Below, piece by piece: positions 45,455-57,272 of a stretch of 64,000 nucleotides of DNA (the first letter of the stretch is position 1; the number at the start of each line of letters is the position of its first letter). This stretch comes from Hermatobates lingyangjiaoensis (lineage: Eukaryota; Arthropoda; Insecta; Hemiptera; Hermatobatidae): positions 930,001-994,000 of the forward strand of contig JAPFBL010000001.1 in assembly GCA_026182355.1 (NCBI GenBank). Reading direction: 5' to 3'. Under the pieces are notes generated by a model. The model had not been told where the DNA came from and made no database searches. It was given only the letters and a program-made list of their open reading frames with translations. The position numbers and the translations under genes are program-made.

Positions 45455-45588
45455 TTTTACAACTCGTTTCGAACACTTAGTTTTCATCATCAGATACACT
45501 GCCTCAGTAAGGAGGACCTCCTTACTTATGCAGATGTACCTCATGATAACACTAAGTGTTGGAAACGTGTTCTAAAATAGAATCTTTA
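45455..45588 (-). mobile_element. Family E foldback, right (inverted) copy
   Basis: Mirror of 44335-44475, ending gtgttctaaaatagaatctt against aagattctattttagaacac at the left copy. The two form large terminal inverted repeats of about 130-140 bp. Confidence 0.75.
45467..45494 (-). ncRNA. Hammerhead-like core, family E
   Basis: Minus strand: CTGATGA, a stem between GAAAAC and GTGTTC (imperfect), GAAAC. GAGTT-GTA follows, allowing a minimal C-G/A-U stem III and an A cleavage site. Confidence 0.45.
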
Positions 45589-45759
45589 TGATGAAGACTT
45601 AATATATTTTTCCTCACTATCAAAAGAAAGATGTATTTTTAGGTTTGAGACATACCTAAACACTAAAGTAGAGTTCTTTTAGTTTGAAATCACTGACTTA
45701 AGTACTGAAGTACGTAGTTGTCCTTAAATCTTATAAGCTGAAAGATCATGGAACGACTA

Positions 45760-46340
45760 TTCATTGTAAATGAAACCAGATGACGTCCGAGGTGTTATAG
45801 TAAAATAAATACACGATTGTGACTGGGGACGCGGAGTGAAGGAATCAAAGTAACTGAATGGTAGTAAAATAGGTTTGAAAATTGGATAATAAGCATTAGC
45901 GAATTTAAAAAAAGGATAATGACCAATATAAATTTTGTGGAAAACACTGATTGTTTTATCGTCATAAGTAATAGCCTCTATCATTCCTACCAGAAGATCT
46001 TCTCATACAGCGGCTGCGAAAGGGGTGATGACAACGCTGTGGTCATAGTCTAATAGGAATGAGGCAGAAACGTTTGAGGACTGCGTACGCTGACTATGTG
46101 ACGAGAGTGCTGGCCAGCAGGACTGGTGGGACGAAGACGGCGGCTGTCGCTGCGTGATGGAAGCGAATTCTTGAGATGACCGGACGCTATGACAATGGGC
46201 CGGTCGCAAGGAGTGGCGCTAATGGCACAGCACGTGGCCATTGTCTCAGCTGGGTGTGTTAGCATCTTATAGACCTTTATTCAAATATCATGCCCACTCC
46301 CACCTCCCTCTTCCTCGCCAGCCCGCCAGACCATGTCTCA
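45760..46340. other. GC-richer island, purine to pyrimidine
   Basis: The left part is G-rich (gactggggacgcggagtgaa, ggactggtgggacgaagac). The right part is C-rich (actcccacctccctcttcc, gccagcccgccagacc). The core at 46190-46250 has acaatgggcc mirrored by ggccattgt, with gctaatggcac between. This resembles paired HMG-box (ACAAT) sites around a homeodomain-type TAAT. CpG-rich. Antisense frames are long because stops are rare. Confidence 0.55.
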
Positions 46341-46344
46341 TTGT

Positions 46345-47215
46345 TTTCTTCCTCCGTCGACGACCTCAAACAGTATCACTCGGTCCAATTTCCAGCCCCT
46401 AATTTCTCTAACCTCCTTCGAGTCGGTATTGTAACCACCATCAATTGACTGCATAAACCCAAGCAATACAATACTATGAATCATCTTTGTAGGCCAAATT
46501 AGAATCACACCAAAATCGTGAAAGGAATTATCATCCACTTAATAAATAACTGAAAACAAAGAGTACTACTGATATTCTCCTCGATGTTAGAACCTTAACT
46601 AAGCACCACTGTCAATGGTTTTATCACCATATTCAATCAACTATAACTAAATTCTAAATGAAAGAAAAGATAGTAGAAACTTACTGGGAAAAATAAAATC
46701 GAATTTGTTGATATTTTTTAAAATAATATAAAACCATTTGCTTCAGTGGTTACTATTTTACAAATATTAAATTAAATAATAATCCTGTTTAGAGTAGTGA
46801 AGAAAGGATTTATATATGTTGCAAAAATTCGTATTTGGAATGATGACATGTTTTGCAGTAATAAGGACAACCTAAAATCTCATGAAGAGGAAATTTTTTG
46901 AAACTTAGATTGTCTAAAATAACATGCTTATATTTGTTTTGAATGAGTTAACAATACTCTGAACTGCTTCTCTGATTACTGGGAAAACTATTTTCTTTTC
47001 GCTGAATATCATGAAAGCTCAATATGTATAGCTAAATGCACGCCAGTCTTTGGTCTTGAATTGTATGTCCGCCAAATGTTTGACCCAAAAATTAAGTAAA
47101 GTCAAACTGTGAATAATTATTCAAATTTTCTTAAACTGTGTTTTTATTTAGAATTCAAGAAAGTTTGTTGAGATTTCTAGCCAAATAATAAATAAATGAC
47201 TTTAGTGTAGTGCTT
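46345..47215. other. AT-rich spacer
   Basis: No recognised feature. Confidence 0.4.
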
Positions 47216-47219
47216 ATTG

Positions 47220-47480
47220 AAAGGGTCGTGATAAAGAAAACTTGATGCTTGAAGTAGATGAATGAGGAGTGCGCAGAGACTTAGCCCAAGTGACCGCTAT
47301 CCCAGTGCAGGAGCGCGAATTGATTTGGCCGGTCATCCCAGCTAATGGTCCACCTGCCCACGACCTTTACCGCTCGCCCTAACGTCATTATTTGTTTTAG
47401 CGACTCCTGCCTGCTCCATTAGCAGACTGCCGAACTCTTCTCCACGATGTTCACCTTAAGACAATTAGACGTCAGGTCAG
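47220..47480. other. GC-richer island, purine to pyrimidine
   Basis: Left: agatgaatgaggagtgcgca and gtgcaggagcgcgaattg. Right: ccacctgcccacgacctttac, cgctcgccctaacgtc and actcctgcctgctccatt. ttaagacaattagacgtc has homeodomain-like sites. Confidence 0.5.
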
Positions 47481-47860
47481 GTCACTGCTCAATTTCCCCT
47501 TATTTAACCTATGTTACCAACATATAAAATCATAAATTACCTTCTTCTTCGACGCATGTAAATTATACCCTTCTTAAAAAAACATTGTTCCTTTCTAAAC
47601 GCTCCTTAATATTGATTTTCTCATTAAACACATCATAGGGTCAAATGTGCAACTTTCCAAAGCTTGATTTTACCTGAATAGGAAATAATATACTGTAATT
47701 TCCAAAATACATTTTAATAGTGATTTTCAAGCATACAACTACTTCAGTACAATTTATACTTGCAATACTCTCAGAACTTTGTGTATGATGCTTCTTCTTC
47801 ATATGGTGGTATGAAATTAAAACTAAATCTTTTTTAATCATGTCCTGCTGAGACCTTTAC

Positions 47861-47996
47861 AGAAGAAACATTTCTTCTGATCCAAATTAGAAAAAGTATT
47901 GATTTCAGTTATACAATCGAGGAAATCAGTTATACAAACATCTCTGTATAGCTTACTTCTACCCTTCTCGCTGGACTGTCTTGAATAGGCGATCTT
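47861..47996 (-). other. Candidate duplicated exon, copy 1
   Basis: The minus strand has an acceptor-like ttctttgtgcttccctcatctacag, then an open frame KIAYSRQSSEKGRSKLYRDV continuing CITDFLDCITEINTFSNLDQ and KKC, and a GT (gtaaag) donor candidate. A paralogous segment is at 48543-48656. Segments 47868-47972 and 48541-48643 are about 90% identical by eye. Protein identity is no higher than DNA identity and several changes hit second codon positions, so it may be a noncoding duplication. No protein family recognised. Confidence 0.25.
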
Positions 47997-48542
47997 CTGT
48001 AGATGAGGGAAGCACAAAGAATATTTACCCAGAATATACATCTCACATGTTTATTATTCAAAATGCAAAAAAAAAGGAAAAATTTTTAAAGAAGTAACGA
48101 ATGAGATGGATGTGTCTACACTTTTTATCTACCTCAAATATAAAAAATTCTCTAACTTTTTGTTTGTCATAACGAAGTTAGAAATATTGAAAACTCGTTT
48201 TCAGTTTCCAATTGAACGCTTATGAGTTTGATAACACACAGAGTACCACATTTTATTTCATCTCAACTCTAAAGCTCAGAAGGGTACAATTTTAAGTACT
48301 AAAAGGTGCACGCCTTTCTTCATATCTATTAGAAACAATTTATTTTATTAAACCCTGTAATGATTCCGTTACCACACAATCAATGAAAAAAATAATATTT
48401 AATTAGCGTATATAATATTAATATTTGTTTGCATATTTTTTTAGCTTTAGGATAGTTAAGCAATATTTATGATAATAGGAATTCATAATTTGACTATTGA
48501 CATCTCTTCACCTCAGGATAATTATTTTTAAGAAAATTTTAC

Positions 48543-48656
48543 ATTTCTTCTGATCAGAATTGGAAAAAGTAATGTTTTCAGGTATACAATCTGGGAAATC
48601 ACTTATACAAACATCTCTGTATAGCTTACTTCTCCTCTTCCGTTTAATATAGAAAA
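48543..48656 (-). other. Candidate duplicated exon, copy 2
   Basis: The minus strand is preceded by ttgttttgtttaacag (acceptor-like) and opens in the matching frame: RRSKLYRDVCISDFPDCIPE, then NITFSNSDQKKC and a gtaaaa donor candidate. RSKLYRDVCI, DF, DCI and DQKKC are shared with copy 1. Could be a tandemly duplicated exon, or a repeat with a chance open frame. Confidence 0.25.
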
Positions 48657-48659
48657 CTG

Positions 48660-50879
48660 TTAAACAAAACAATATATAAAAACAAACCTACTTGAAACTA
48701 CTGAATCTTTAGAATTTTAAATTATCTAAGGATGATTTCAGAGTGTGTAGAAGAGTGGGTACAACATGGAAGTGACTGTCATAACGGCAATCGTAGTTGA
48801 TGTGAGACAGTAATCCAACAGCACAAGGTTTTTCTAGTTCATCAATTTGAAATCCCTCGAGTAAAAACATGCAAAACTCCCAGAAATCTCAGAGGTTCAT
48901 GTGAAAAGAAAATACAAACCTTCGGAAAGGTTTTCCAATTTCAAGTGTTCACATTGAGGATTAATAAAGACTCAAAGAGTTCTGTTCGTTAGTAGAAGTA
49001 GTTTTTCTGATTTCGAAGCACCTGGATGTTACGTCCATACTCTCACAATATGTGGGTGTTGATTTATATCAATTGGAGAAATAGTCAGTTAGACCTATCC
49101 ATCTAACAAGTGAAGCATCTAAACAAAAGTTTCAAGAACTATCTGAATACCTTGTAATAGTATTGATAACACGGTCAAAACACCCAGTCATGATGCTCGT
49201 AGTTTCACCCTTAGAACCCATTGGTTAATAGAAATTATTTATTTCATAAGAAGTAGTTATCAAGTAGTTGACTAGATTTCTAACCAAGGATTAAAAACAA
49301 ATTGTAAAGCCTTGTTTAATCTTTAGTTGTATCTTTATATAAGAGTATATAACATCATAACTGACGTTGTATTGAATATATATAATAATAGATCAACGCT
49401 ATATTTATGTTTCATAAATAATCTGTAGTAAGGAAATTATTAAGAAACATAAGCGACAGTTTATTTGGTGATTTTTTTTTATTTTACATAGTCAAAACAG
49501 CGTAAATATAGCATTACCAGTGACAATGATGAATTTAATATATACACTTGTACATGGAGGCAGGAGGGAAGCGATTATACATTCTGGCGTGAAAATAGTG
49601 ATTTTAAATAAAATTGTTTTAATAGAAGGTGAAATACAATTTCATCATACAGAAATGATTCGTTTAGTTTACTTCCAGAGCATAGTTTGAGAATTGTTTT
49701 GAACCCAACAGTCCTGTTTTCCTAATGATATGAACATTTCAAACAAATTATAACAAGGACTGGGGTGATTGTTGTAATCAAACTGATAAATTATCAGAAA
49801 GTAGATCAGATCGTGCTACTATCTAACCAACTGAGTTAGTCAGCCGGCCAAAAAAACACTGATTGCCAACCCAAAGGTATCCTAATCACCTTATTGACTC
49901 GATAAAGTGAAATGTTTATTTTGATAAGTTTGTAACGGCCCCAGGCATTAGGAACTAAATTAAAAATCAACCACCTTCATTGATTTATATTCAATTTGAT
50001 TTGTTTTATTCTCTTAAAGTGGTTAAATAGTCTGTACCTATTAAACAAATAAATATTATTAATAAAATAAAGAATAATTAATACATGACTTTTATATTAA
50101 ATCTAGGATGATGACATTTGTTCTATTGTGATGAAATCATCATGCATTACTATGAACTATCTTAAGCCATTTTATTATAATTAAATAGAAACTATCAAAT
50201 AACAATTTAAAATGTATAACATTAGTCACATTATGAAAATATTAGCTAAATCTTAACAAGTACCTAAGAATGCACCTTCTAACCCGTACTTTTGTGATTT
50301 TTATTGATCCGTATGCTGCAATATTCACAATGTCAAAAACATTAGTTGTTTTAAAGTATTTTCGAAATATTTATAAATCTAGTCTCGACAAAAGCTGAAC
50401 TAGTGGTTTCGATGCTAAAATGATAACTTAGAAACTATGGTGCTACAAACTTGTACTTAACATGCTGGATTTATGTTCAATATCGAGAAGTCATATAAAT
50501 TATAATACTACTTATAAATTATAATTAGCTTATTTAAATATCTCCAGCTAACAATAAGCTACCATCCTATGACACTGAATTATAGTAAAAAACTGTAATT
50601 TAGAACCATTCCCATTCGCAGATGTATATTCTGTGATGGTATAGCATTATTCAATATCCTGATATAGCATTATTATTATTATTATAGTATCGTATAGTAT
50701 AGTATCCTATTAATATACTATTCATTGGCAGCTTTTAATGGTCCTTTTGGTACCTAATATAAAATAAACTTAAAAAATACTTTTACATTATTTGTGCATT
50801 AATTGTAAAGTTTTGTAAGAATTCATTTCTCAAGAAGTTGTCAAGTTTACAAGTGTTTAAAAAAACACTAGAGAGATTT
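48660..50879. other. Long AT-rich spacer
   Basis: A small repeat of atagt/atagcattatt units at about 50640-50710; nothing else recognised. Confidence 0.45.
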
Positions 50880-51170
50880 GTTTTACAGTTGTTACTCTGT
50901 AATCTAGGAGTTGTGAACGCTTGGGGGCAAGGAGAGTGATTGTTTACACCAGATGTAAGAGAACACTTCCTTGTTGAACCGATAATTTAGGAGGCAAGTA
51001 GGATCGGAAGGCGTTCAGAGATAAGATCCACAGGCACAGTGCAATTAGCCTCCAAGTGCGTTGACTCTATGCACTATCCTATTAGTTCCTTCACGTGATA
51101 AATGTAATTAGACAGTGTCGCATGGGCCTTCCTGTCCAGAGCACTGTCTGCTCAGTGTCCTGTCCTGTCT
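50880..51170. other. GC-richer island, purine to pyrimidine
   Basis: Left: gcttgggggcaaggagagtg and gaggcaagtaggatcggaag. Right: agttccttcacgtgataaat and tgtcctgtcctgtctgg. A cacgtg E-box and attag sites occur. Confidence 0.5.
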
Positions 51171-51984
51171 GGTGCAATTTTCTGTTTTAGAACAAACTCA
51201 GCAGCTAATAAATATATTCATATTCAATCAAGTTAAGGGACAGAGGGGTTGACTAGTACTTGGAGTGGTTACTACCTATGAAAAACACGTGCTGTTTTTG
51301 TCAGTCATAAAGTAGTTCACACTTATTTAAATGAGTTGCCAAATCAAAGCTAAAGCGTACTCATCCAGAGAACATACCTCTGTAATTTGGAATCTTTTGC
51401 AGAAATATTCCTGTTTAATTACAATCTTACAAAAGTAATACAATTAAATAGCGATAATATATCCTACAATAATGATAATGATAAGGAATTGATTCAATGC
51501 GTTTTCAAAGAAAGCTTTTTAGTCAATAACGGTTTGTATAGGGATAATATTAGAGTTTACCAGACCTGAATTGTTTTTTTGGAAATCCTTAGAAAGCGCT
51601 AGTTAGTCAAGTGTGACTTGGCGAGACAAGTTCCTTTACAGATTCTACCAATGGCACCTTGGAACAAGTCAAATATGGCGCTAGTCGGATCAGATAATTA
51701 TAACGGTCTTTGAATATTTTACAACTGATATTCAAATCATATCACTTTGAAACAAGAGATGTTTTTACTCGTGTATTTAACGACAACTACACTTACAGTT
51801 TCTCGTATTTAGTACTCTTCTTACCTCAAAAAAATGCACCTCACACAGGTGACGAGTCATCATTTGTCGTCAATGGTCTGCAGAGCCAGTCACAAATTTT
51901 TTCCTCATGACAGTCAATAGAAATAAACTAGTAAGTTTTTTTGATCTCTTTTATGTTCGTCCTTTCTGTAAATTTAGTTTATAT
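51171..51984. other. AT-rich spacer
   Basis: Short frames only; a mildly GC-richer stretch at about 51835-51890. Confidence 0.35.
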
Positions 51985-52115
51985 GTATATACATATATAC
52001 TATTTTTCTTTCTCTAGCTTTGATCCGACCTCTGAAAATTTTCAAAGAAACACCATTAAGTATTCTATATTTCTAGACATCTTCAGAGCTCCATCCAAAA
52101 TAATACACATTTTTT
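51985..52115 (-). mobile_element. Family F PLE-like tail, copy 1
   Basis: Minus strand: CTGAAGATGTCTAGAAATATAG (52066-52086) followed by aatacttaatggtgtttctt, then aagctagagaaagaaa. It matches 53440-53560 in order. The hairpin between the boxes is almost absent, a feature shared with family G. Confidence 0.5.
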
Positions 52116-52506
52116 GTATTGATATACATTTTTACCTTGGTATCTTCATTTCATGAAAGAATTTATTCACATTGTTATTATCAATCATTTACCGGTTTGC
52201 CCAAAATATTTAAACTTGATACCTTGACAAGCTATAGAATACACCTATTTATTTCTACACACTGGGTACTTTACTGAAAAACCTGTTGCATTTTAAGAAT
52301 TAATACCTAATTTTCTTTAAAAAGTATGGAATGTCAACTAGTGAACTAAGAAAAAGATGTAAGCAATTTAGAACTGCTAAATTGTTGTATTTCATTGTTT
52401 GAGTTTTTTTTTTCAGTTTTTTTTGACAAACATGTAAATTGCATACAAAGCGTTTACAAATTTGTTTGCATGTGCAAATAAATTAAAATATAATTAGTGA
52501 AGAAAG

Positions 52507-52783
52507 AGATATTAAGTCTTCACAAATAAGGGTTTTATTATACAATACAACACTCTTCAGGCACTGTTCATCATCAGGTACATCTGCCTCAGTAAGGTAA
52601 TGTTGAGTAACTGGGGATTTAACAAACACTATTCTTGTTATTATTTTGGTACTATCAATAGTGTCAGTTAACTCCCCGATTACTCAGCATTGACTTACTG
52701 AGGCAGATGGACCTGATGGTGAACACTAAGTGCCTGAAGAGTGTTGTATGATAAAACCATTATTTCTGAAGATTTAATGTGTC
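52507..52783. mobile_element. Family E palindrome, about 126-bp arms
   Basis: Arms of about 52507-52632 and 52658-52783 are reverse complements with scattered mismatches around a loop of about 25 bp. They include caacactcttcaggcactg against agtgcctgaagagtgttg and cagtaaggtaatgttgagta against ttactcagcattgacttactg. The hammerhead-like boxes are present but GAAA has become GAAG. Confidence 0.75.
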
Positions 52784-53439
52784 TTTACTCGCTAATCGTG
52801 ATTAAATTCTATACAATAACTGCTTTCAAAGCTTATGAGCAAGAATGTAGTGTTAGAAGAAGGGAAACATCAAATGCTTTATTCGTAAACAGTGGTAAAT
52901 TTAAAATTTCTATAAACTGGGAACAAGCCAAAGTATTAATTCATAAAATGTTCACCATTGTTGAATCTTCTCCAATAAAAAAACAATTTCGATAACTTGA
53001 TTATAATCAGCCGAGGTATACTCAAAATGGGTAAAAATTTAGTACAGAAAGTTACAGGACAAGTTTATTCCAGTGTCTCTCACATTTTTAACAGATGACG
53101 GTTCATTGGCACGTTTATTGCCTTGAAAGTATTCTTTCATTTACACCGCCATCTCATACTTCCTTGCTCTTATTTCCAGTTTTGTGATAACAGAGCGATA
53201 CCCAATGGTAATTAGAATTTATTTACCTGTTTATTATTACTTTTAGCAGCGATTTTCATGATTATGGAGCCATTTGTGTTTATTGTGACATTTATTTATT
53301 GCTGTTTTCTATCCGACCAGAACTCTTCCTTTCCTTTAGATGACAATGATGTCGAAAGACTAAAGCGAGTTTTCTTATTATTACTCCGTCTACTTTTGTT
53401 TCACATATTTAATATATTTATACCTCAAAGTAGTCTTAT
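52784..53439. other. AT-rich spacer
   Basis: No recognised feature. Confidence 0.35.
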
Positions 53440-53560
53440 TTCGACCACATATATTCAACACTATACTTATTTCTCTCTCTAGTTTAATCCAGGATCAAAC
53501 AATTCTCAAAAAAAAAACATTATGTCTATATTTCTGGACAACTTCAAGACTACATCAATA
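53440..53560 (-). mobile_element. Family F PLE-like tail, copy 2
   Basis: Minus strand: CTTGAAGTTGTCCAGAAATA then taatg...ttgatcctgg and aaactagagagagaaataag. Diverged copy of 51985-52115, about 1.46 kb away in the same orientation. Confidence 0.5.
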
Positions 53561-54479
53561 CAAAATTAATTACAATAACATGAAAAAAAATGAGTTACAC
53601 TATTATGAGGATAGCTAAAAGATTTTGCATTTTTAGTTCATATTCTAATCACTATAGTGCTAGCGACATATTTACATACAAACACTAAGTAACAAATTTT
53701 GATAACTCAGTAAAATTTACAAAAACTGTTGAAAACTTCAGCTAAAAAGAACCTGAAAACAGCATAACTATTTTTCAGCTATTAATGATGAAAGTATATA
53801 TTTTACTTAAGTTTTTAGTATCCTTTCTTTTTTCTTGCATACATTTTCGGTGTTCTGAATATGAATAATTTCTTTTATGAGCCTCATATGTTTAATGTAT
53901 ATGAGCCTCATAATCTATAATCACTGTGTTCTCTACATTAAAGTTATGTTTATTGCTTATAGGATGATGGACTAAAGCATTTATTTTTTATTTATTACCA
54001 TGTTTATATAGAACTGACCTATCTTTTAAATATTGCTTTCTTTGAACTATATAATCGGCATTGCAGTTGGCACACAGACTTGAATATATAAAATTACTAT
54101 TGAGGGATTTATTAATTTTGTGATATGACTCAAATGACATTGAATTTAGCTTAGTGAATGATGAGGATTAAACAAGATTAAAAGATCGGCCTTCATAATA
54201 GAAAAATCATCTAACTTGATAACTTTCCATATCAATGGAACAATGGTACATATATCAATATATAAGTTGTGATTCCAATATTTTTATCCCATTACTAGTT
54301 GTTCAGAGATTCCTGAATAATTATATATGATAACAATAATTAAAAAAAAAATTAAAAACTTTTTTAATTTATTAAATAATATTCTCTTAGAAAAATCAAC
54401 AAAAATTAGTAATAATAAACTGAAATTGGAAGCTTTTCAAATATGTGATTAAGAATAATAATGGCACAACTAGTTATTA
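53561..54479. other. AT-rich spacer
   Basis: Short tandem atgagcctcata at about 53878 and 53902; no gene. Confidence 0.4.
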
Positions 54480-54745
54480 TGAGGACAGCAATTACTATTT
54501 CAAATCAGAAGCAAGTGCACGGCTATGTCACGATTGAAGATTATTTAAATTAATTTAGTGATAAATTTAACAAGCTGTCCGCTCTCAACTCTCTACTAAT
54601 CTCAGAAGACGCCCTAAGAGACAATGGTCCCGTGACTGGATGACTGCCTTCAATTAATTAACGTCAAGTACTGAGAGTCCCACCTCTGGGCGGCTTCTCC
54701 TCACCTATACTATTTCAATGGGCTCTGCTCAGTGTCCTTCAATAT
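54480..54745. other. GC-richer island, mainly C/T on the right
   Basis: Left: gaggacagcaattac and gcaagtgcacgg. Right: gctctcaactctctactaat and cggcttctcctcacctatac. cttcaattaattaacgtcaa near 54647 is a homeodomain-type cluster. Confidence 0.4.
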
Positions 54746-55251
54746 AAGTAGTTTTATAGTTTACCTAGTGGCAGATTAAGACTACATGAGCTCCAGGTGC
54801 AAACAGATTTGGGGACCAGGCGACTAAACTGTCTTTCCTATACTATATATCTTAACTAAAAATAATTTTAAAAATATAGAAGTAATCTAGTATAACTTGT
54901 TTAAGATACATCTTTTTAACCCTCAATATTTAAATTATTATTTAAGTTAATATTTAATGTACTGACACTTCTTACAAGTATAGGCTTAAAAAAGTATCTA
55001 CTTCACTCTAATTAATTGTCTACTGATTTTTCTTCCTGTAAATATAAAACAAAGTATTTCCAGCAGTTCATTTGCACTATAGAAATGACTAAATTATCCA
55101 GTTTGAATGGGATGGGATCTCAATTTTTTTACACATTTATTTCGTCAAGTTTTGTCCTAAAAAAAAGACTTATATAATTATAAGTTTATATATAATTAAA
55201 TATGTGTTTGTACATAAAACGTAGTGTTTAGGCATCTTTTACATAACTTTA
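54746..55251. other. AT-rich spacer
   Basis: No recognised feature. Confidence 0.35.
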
Positions 55252-56005
55252 GCACACCGGATCCGCCCCTAGTAAGGCCATGCAGCTCCACCAATAGTTG
55301 TATTGGTTTTATATCCACAGCTTCTTTGAACCAGGGGCAAAAAAGGCCACTGACCTTACCTGCCGCTGAGCAGATTCAGTAGGACCATTGGTGCGGAGTT
55401 TGATCCGAAAGTCTTAAAATAAGTTGGAACTACAGCCGGCTGGGGCCCATGGAGGGTTCTCTCTCCAGTCCAGCAACTGAGGTAAGACTAGTGGCTGTTA
55501 GTCCTCACCTAAGTTGGGTAGACCCTTGTGGTCTCTGCGTGGGAAGTAGTAACTTCTCGGGAGGATGCCTGCTTAGCATACTGAGGAGCTAGAGACCCAA
55601 ACCTTTACCAGTGGGAACGGGCGTTGAACTCAGCTGATTGGACTGGAGAACTGGTACTTGCGGGATCTGCGAGTGGTGATGATTAGATACTACTCCTCAT
55701 CGAGACCATTTATATTCCAGTACACGAGAGACCTTAAAGTCTCTCATAACTAGCACAAACCAGGTGACGTTTAGCCAACGAGCGATTTGTAATCTCTCTC
55801 CATGAGCCATTTACTTAGGTACTAAAGACTCCTTACAATGACGCCCTGATGGGGTCCGATTAACTACCAGTAGTAAGCCCTGATCCAAGGGTAACGGGCA
55901 TTGCCCTCTTCGGAGGGAGACAACCAAATTCTTAAGAATCCTATGGAAGTACTAAAAACTGTAAGGCAGTGTAAGAAACCTGCCCACTCATTTTCGCACA
56001 CCGGA
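55252..56005. mobile_element. Unidentified 744-bp GC-richer segment with 10-bp direct repeat
   Basis: gcacaccgga occurs at 55252-55261 and again at 55996-56005. Between them is a segment clearly richer in G+C than its flanks and without the purine/pyrimidine polarity of the islands. It contains ggaggatgcctgcttagcat, aacgggcattgccctcttcg and similar GC-balanced sequence, with stops in all frames I inspected. It resembles the noncoding leader or tail of a retrotransposon, or a SINE-like element; no family recognised. The 10-bp repeat could be a target-site duplication or chance. Confidence 0.45.
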
Positions 56006-56389
56006 GTACATGTGTCAACAGACCAAAGTGGTATCGTTGATTAGGACACGGAGTTCAGTGTAATTGTCTTTCTATAGGGTGTTGGCACCTAATCTGAACA
56101 ATTAAAAGCTATAAAAGATATAGAGATTCGGTGGCAAAATAATGAGATTAAACGTTAAAAAATCAATAAAATAACCTAATTTTTTAAAATACCCAACAAA
56201 ATTATTAGATGTGGTTGAAAAAATACGAATATTATTTTTACATTTTTGATTGAATCGTAAAATTATTTTATAGCCCCCATTCCCTTCCCATAAACACTCA
56301 GTATATCTAAATAATAAATTACTATTAAAAAGAAATTAGGGAGAAATATATTTCCCTAATGAAGTATGAAATATAAAAATTGTAGAAGA
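56006..56389. other. AT-rich spacer
   Basis: No recognised feature. Confidence 0.35.
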
Positions 56390-56625
56390 TTGCAGGCAGG
56401 ACAAGAGCTGACGAAGGCTACCAACTGCCTGATCGAAAGGTCAGTGAAACACGCTTCTGTCGCAGCGTTACGTAAACTGCCCTCTACTTCTAATTAGACA
56501 CCCAGTTTATTGGACAACTTAATTACCTGGCCCGGCACCACGTGACCTTTAACTTAACGGCAACCTGTCCTATTGAAATTAGGTCTCTTTGACCTACGGT
56601 TGCAACCTGATTAGCTATTTTCCGT
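56390..56625. other. GC-richer island
   Basis: Left: gcaggcaggacaagagctga. Middle: gtaaactgccctctacttct. Right: cctggcccggcaccacgtga. Contains cacgtg and several aattag/taatta sites. Polarity is weaker than in other islands. Confidence 0.45.
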
Positions 56626-57272
56626 TTAGGGGGAAAAAAAACATATGTGCTGTGATTCCAAGAAATGACGCAATTATTTTATAACACTAACTAAATAGTA
56701 AGAGGAAAATTCGTAACAGTTTTCGTAAAAAAAAAATATATTGTAACCTTGGTATGACTGTGATGTGTTTCATAACTAAAGATATTTATTGATTTAGAAT
56801 GTTTAATATATCATTGCCTGTGGCTATAAATCTAAAACCACAAGGTCTTTACCTATCATTGTATCTTTTATAATAAATTTTCATTTGTAAATAAAATTTG
56901 CTTATAAAATGAGATCTTCCTAAATAGCAATAAACCACATTTCACTGTTATATAAATCATGTAGGGACATGTACATTTCATTAATTAAAATATTTTTAAA
57001 AAAATAGAATCTTCTAAACATTTATTTAAATAATTTAAAGAATGTTTCGTAAAAAGATTTTACGAAAAATATATTACTTCATTACCTTCTGACATATTCA
57101 AAAACTACAATTTCTTAATGATTTGAATTAGGATTAAGTTCTATATGGGATTGGCAGTAATTTATCTTTATAATTTAAGACTGACTATTATGAAAACTTT
57201 AGTTTATTTTAATAAACCAATCGTTATGGTTTATTAACTACTATAAACCATAGTTAATATATGGAGAGAAAA
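56626..57272. other. AT-rich spacer
   Basis: No recognised feature. Confidence 0.35.

Noticed and set aside
46003..46265. Serine/histidine/proline-rich antisense frames
   Set aside because: Two overlapping frames of the same strand in a CpG-rich island; compositional.
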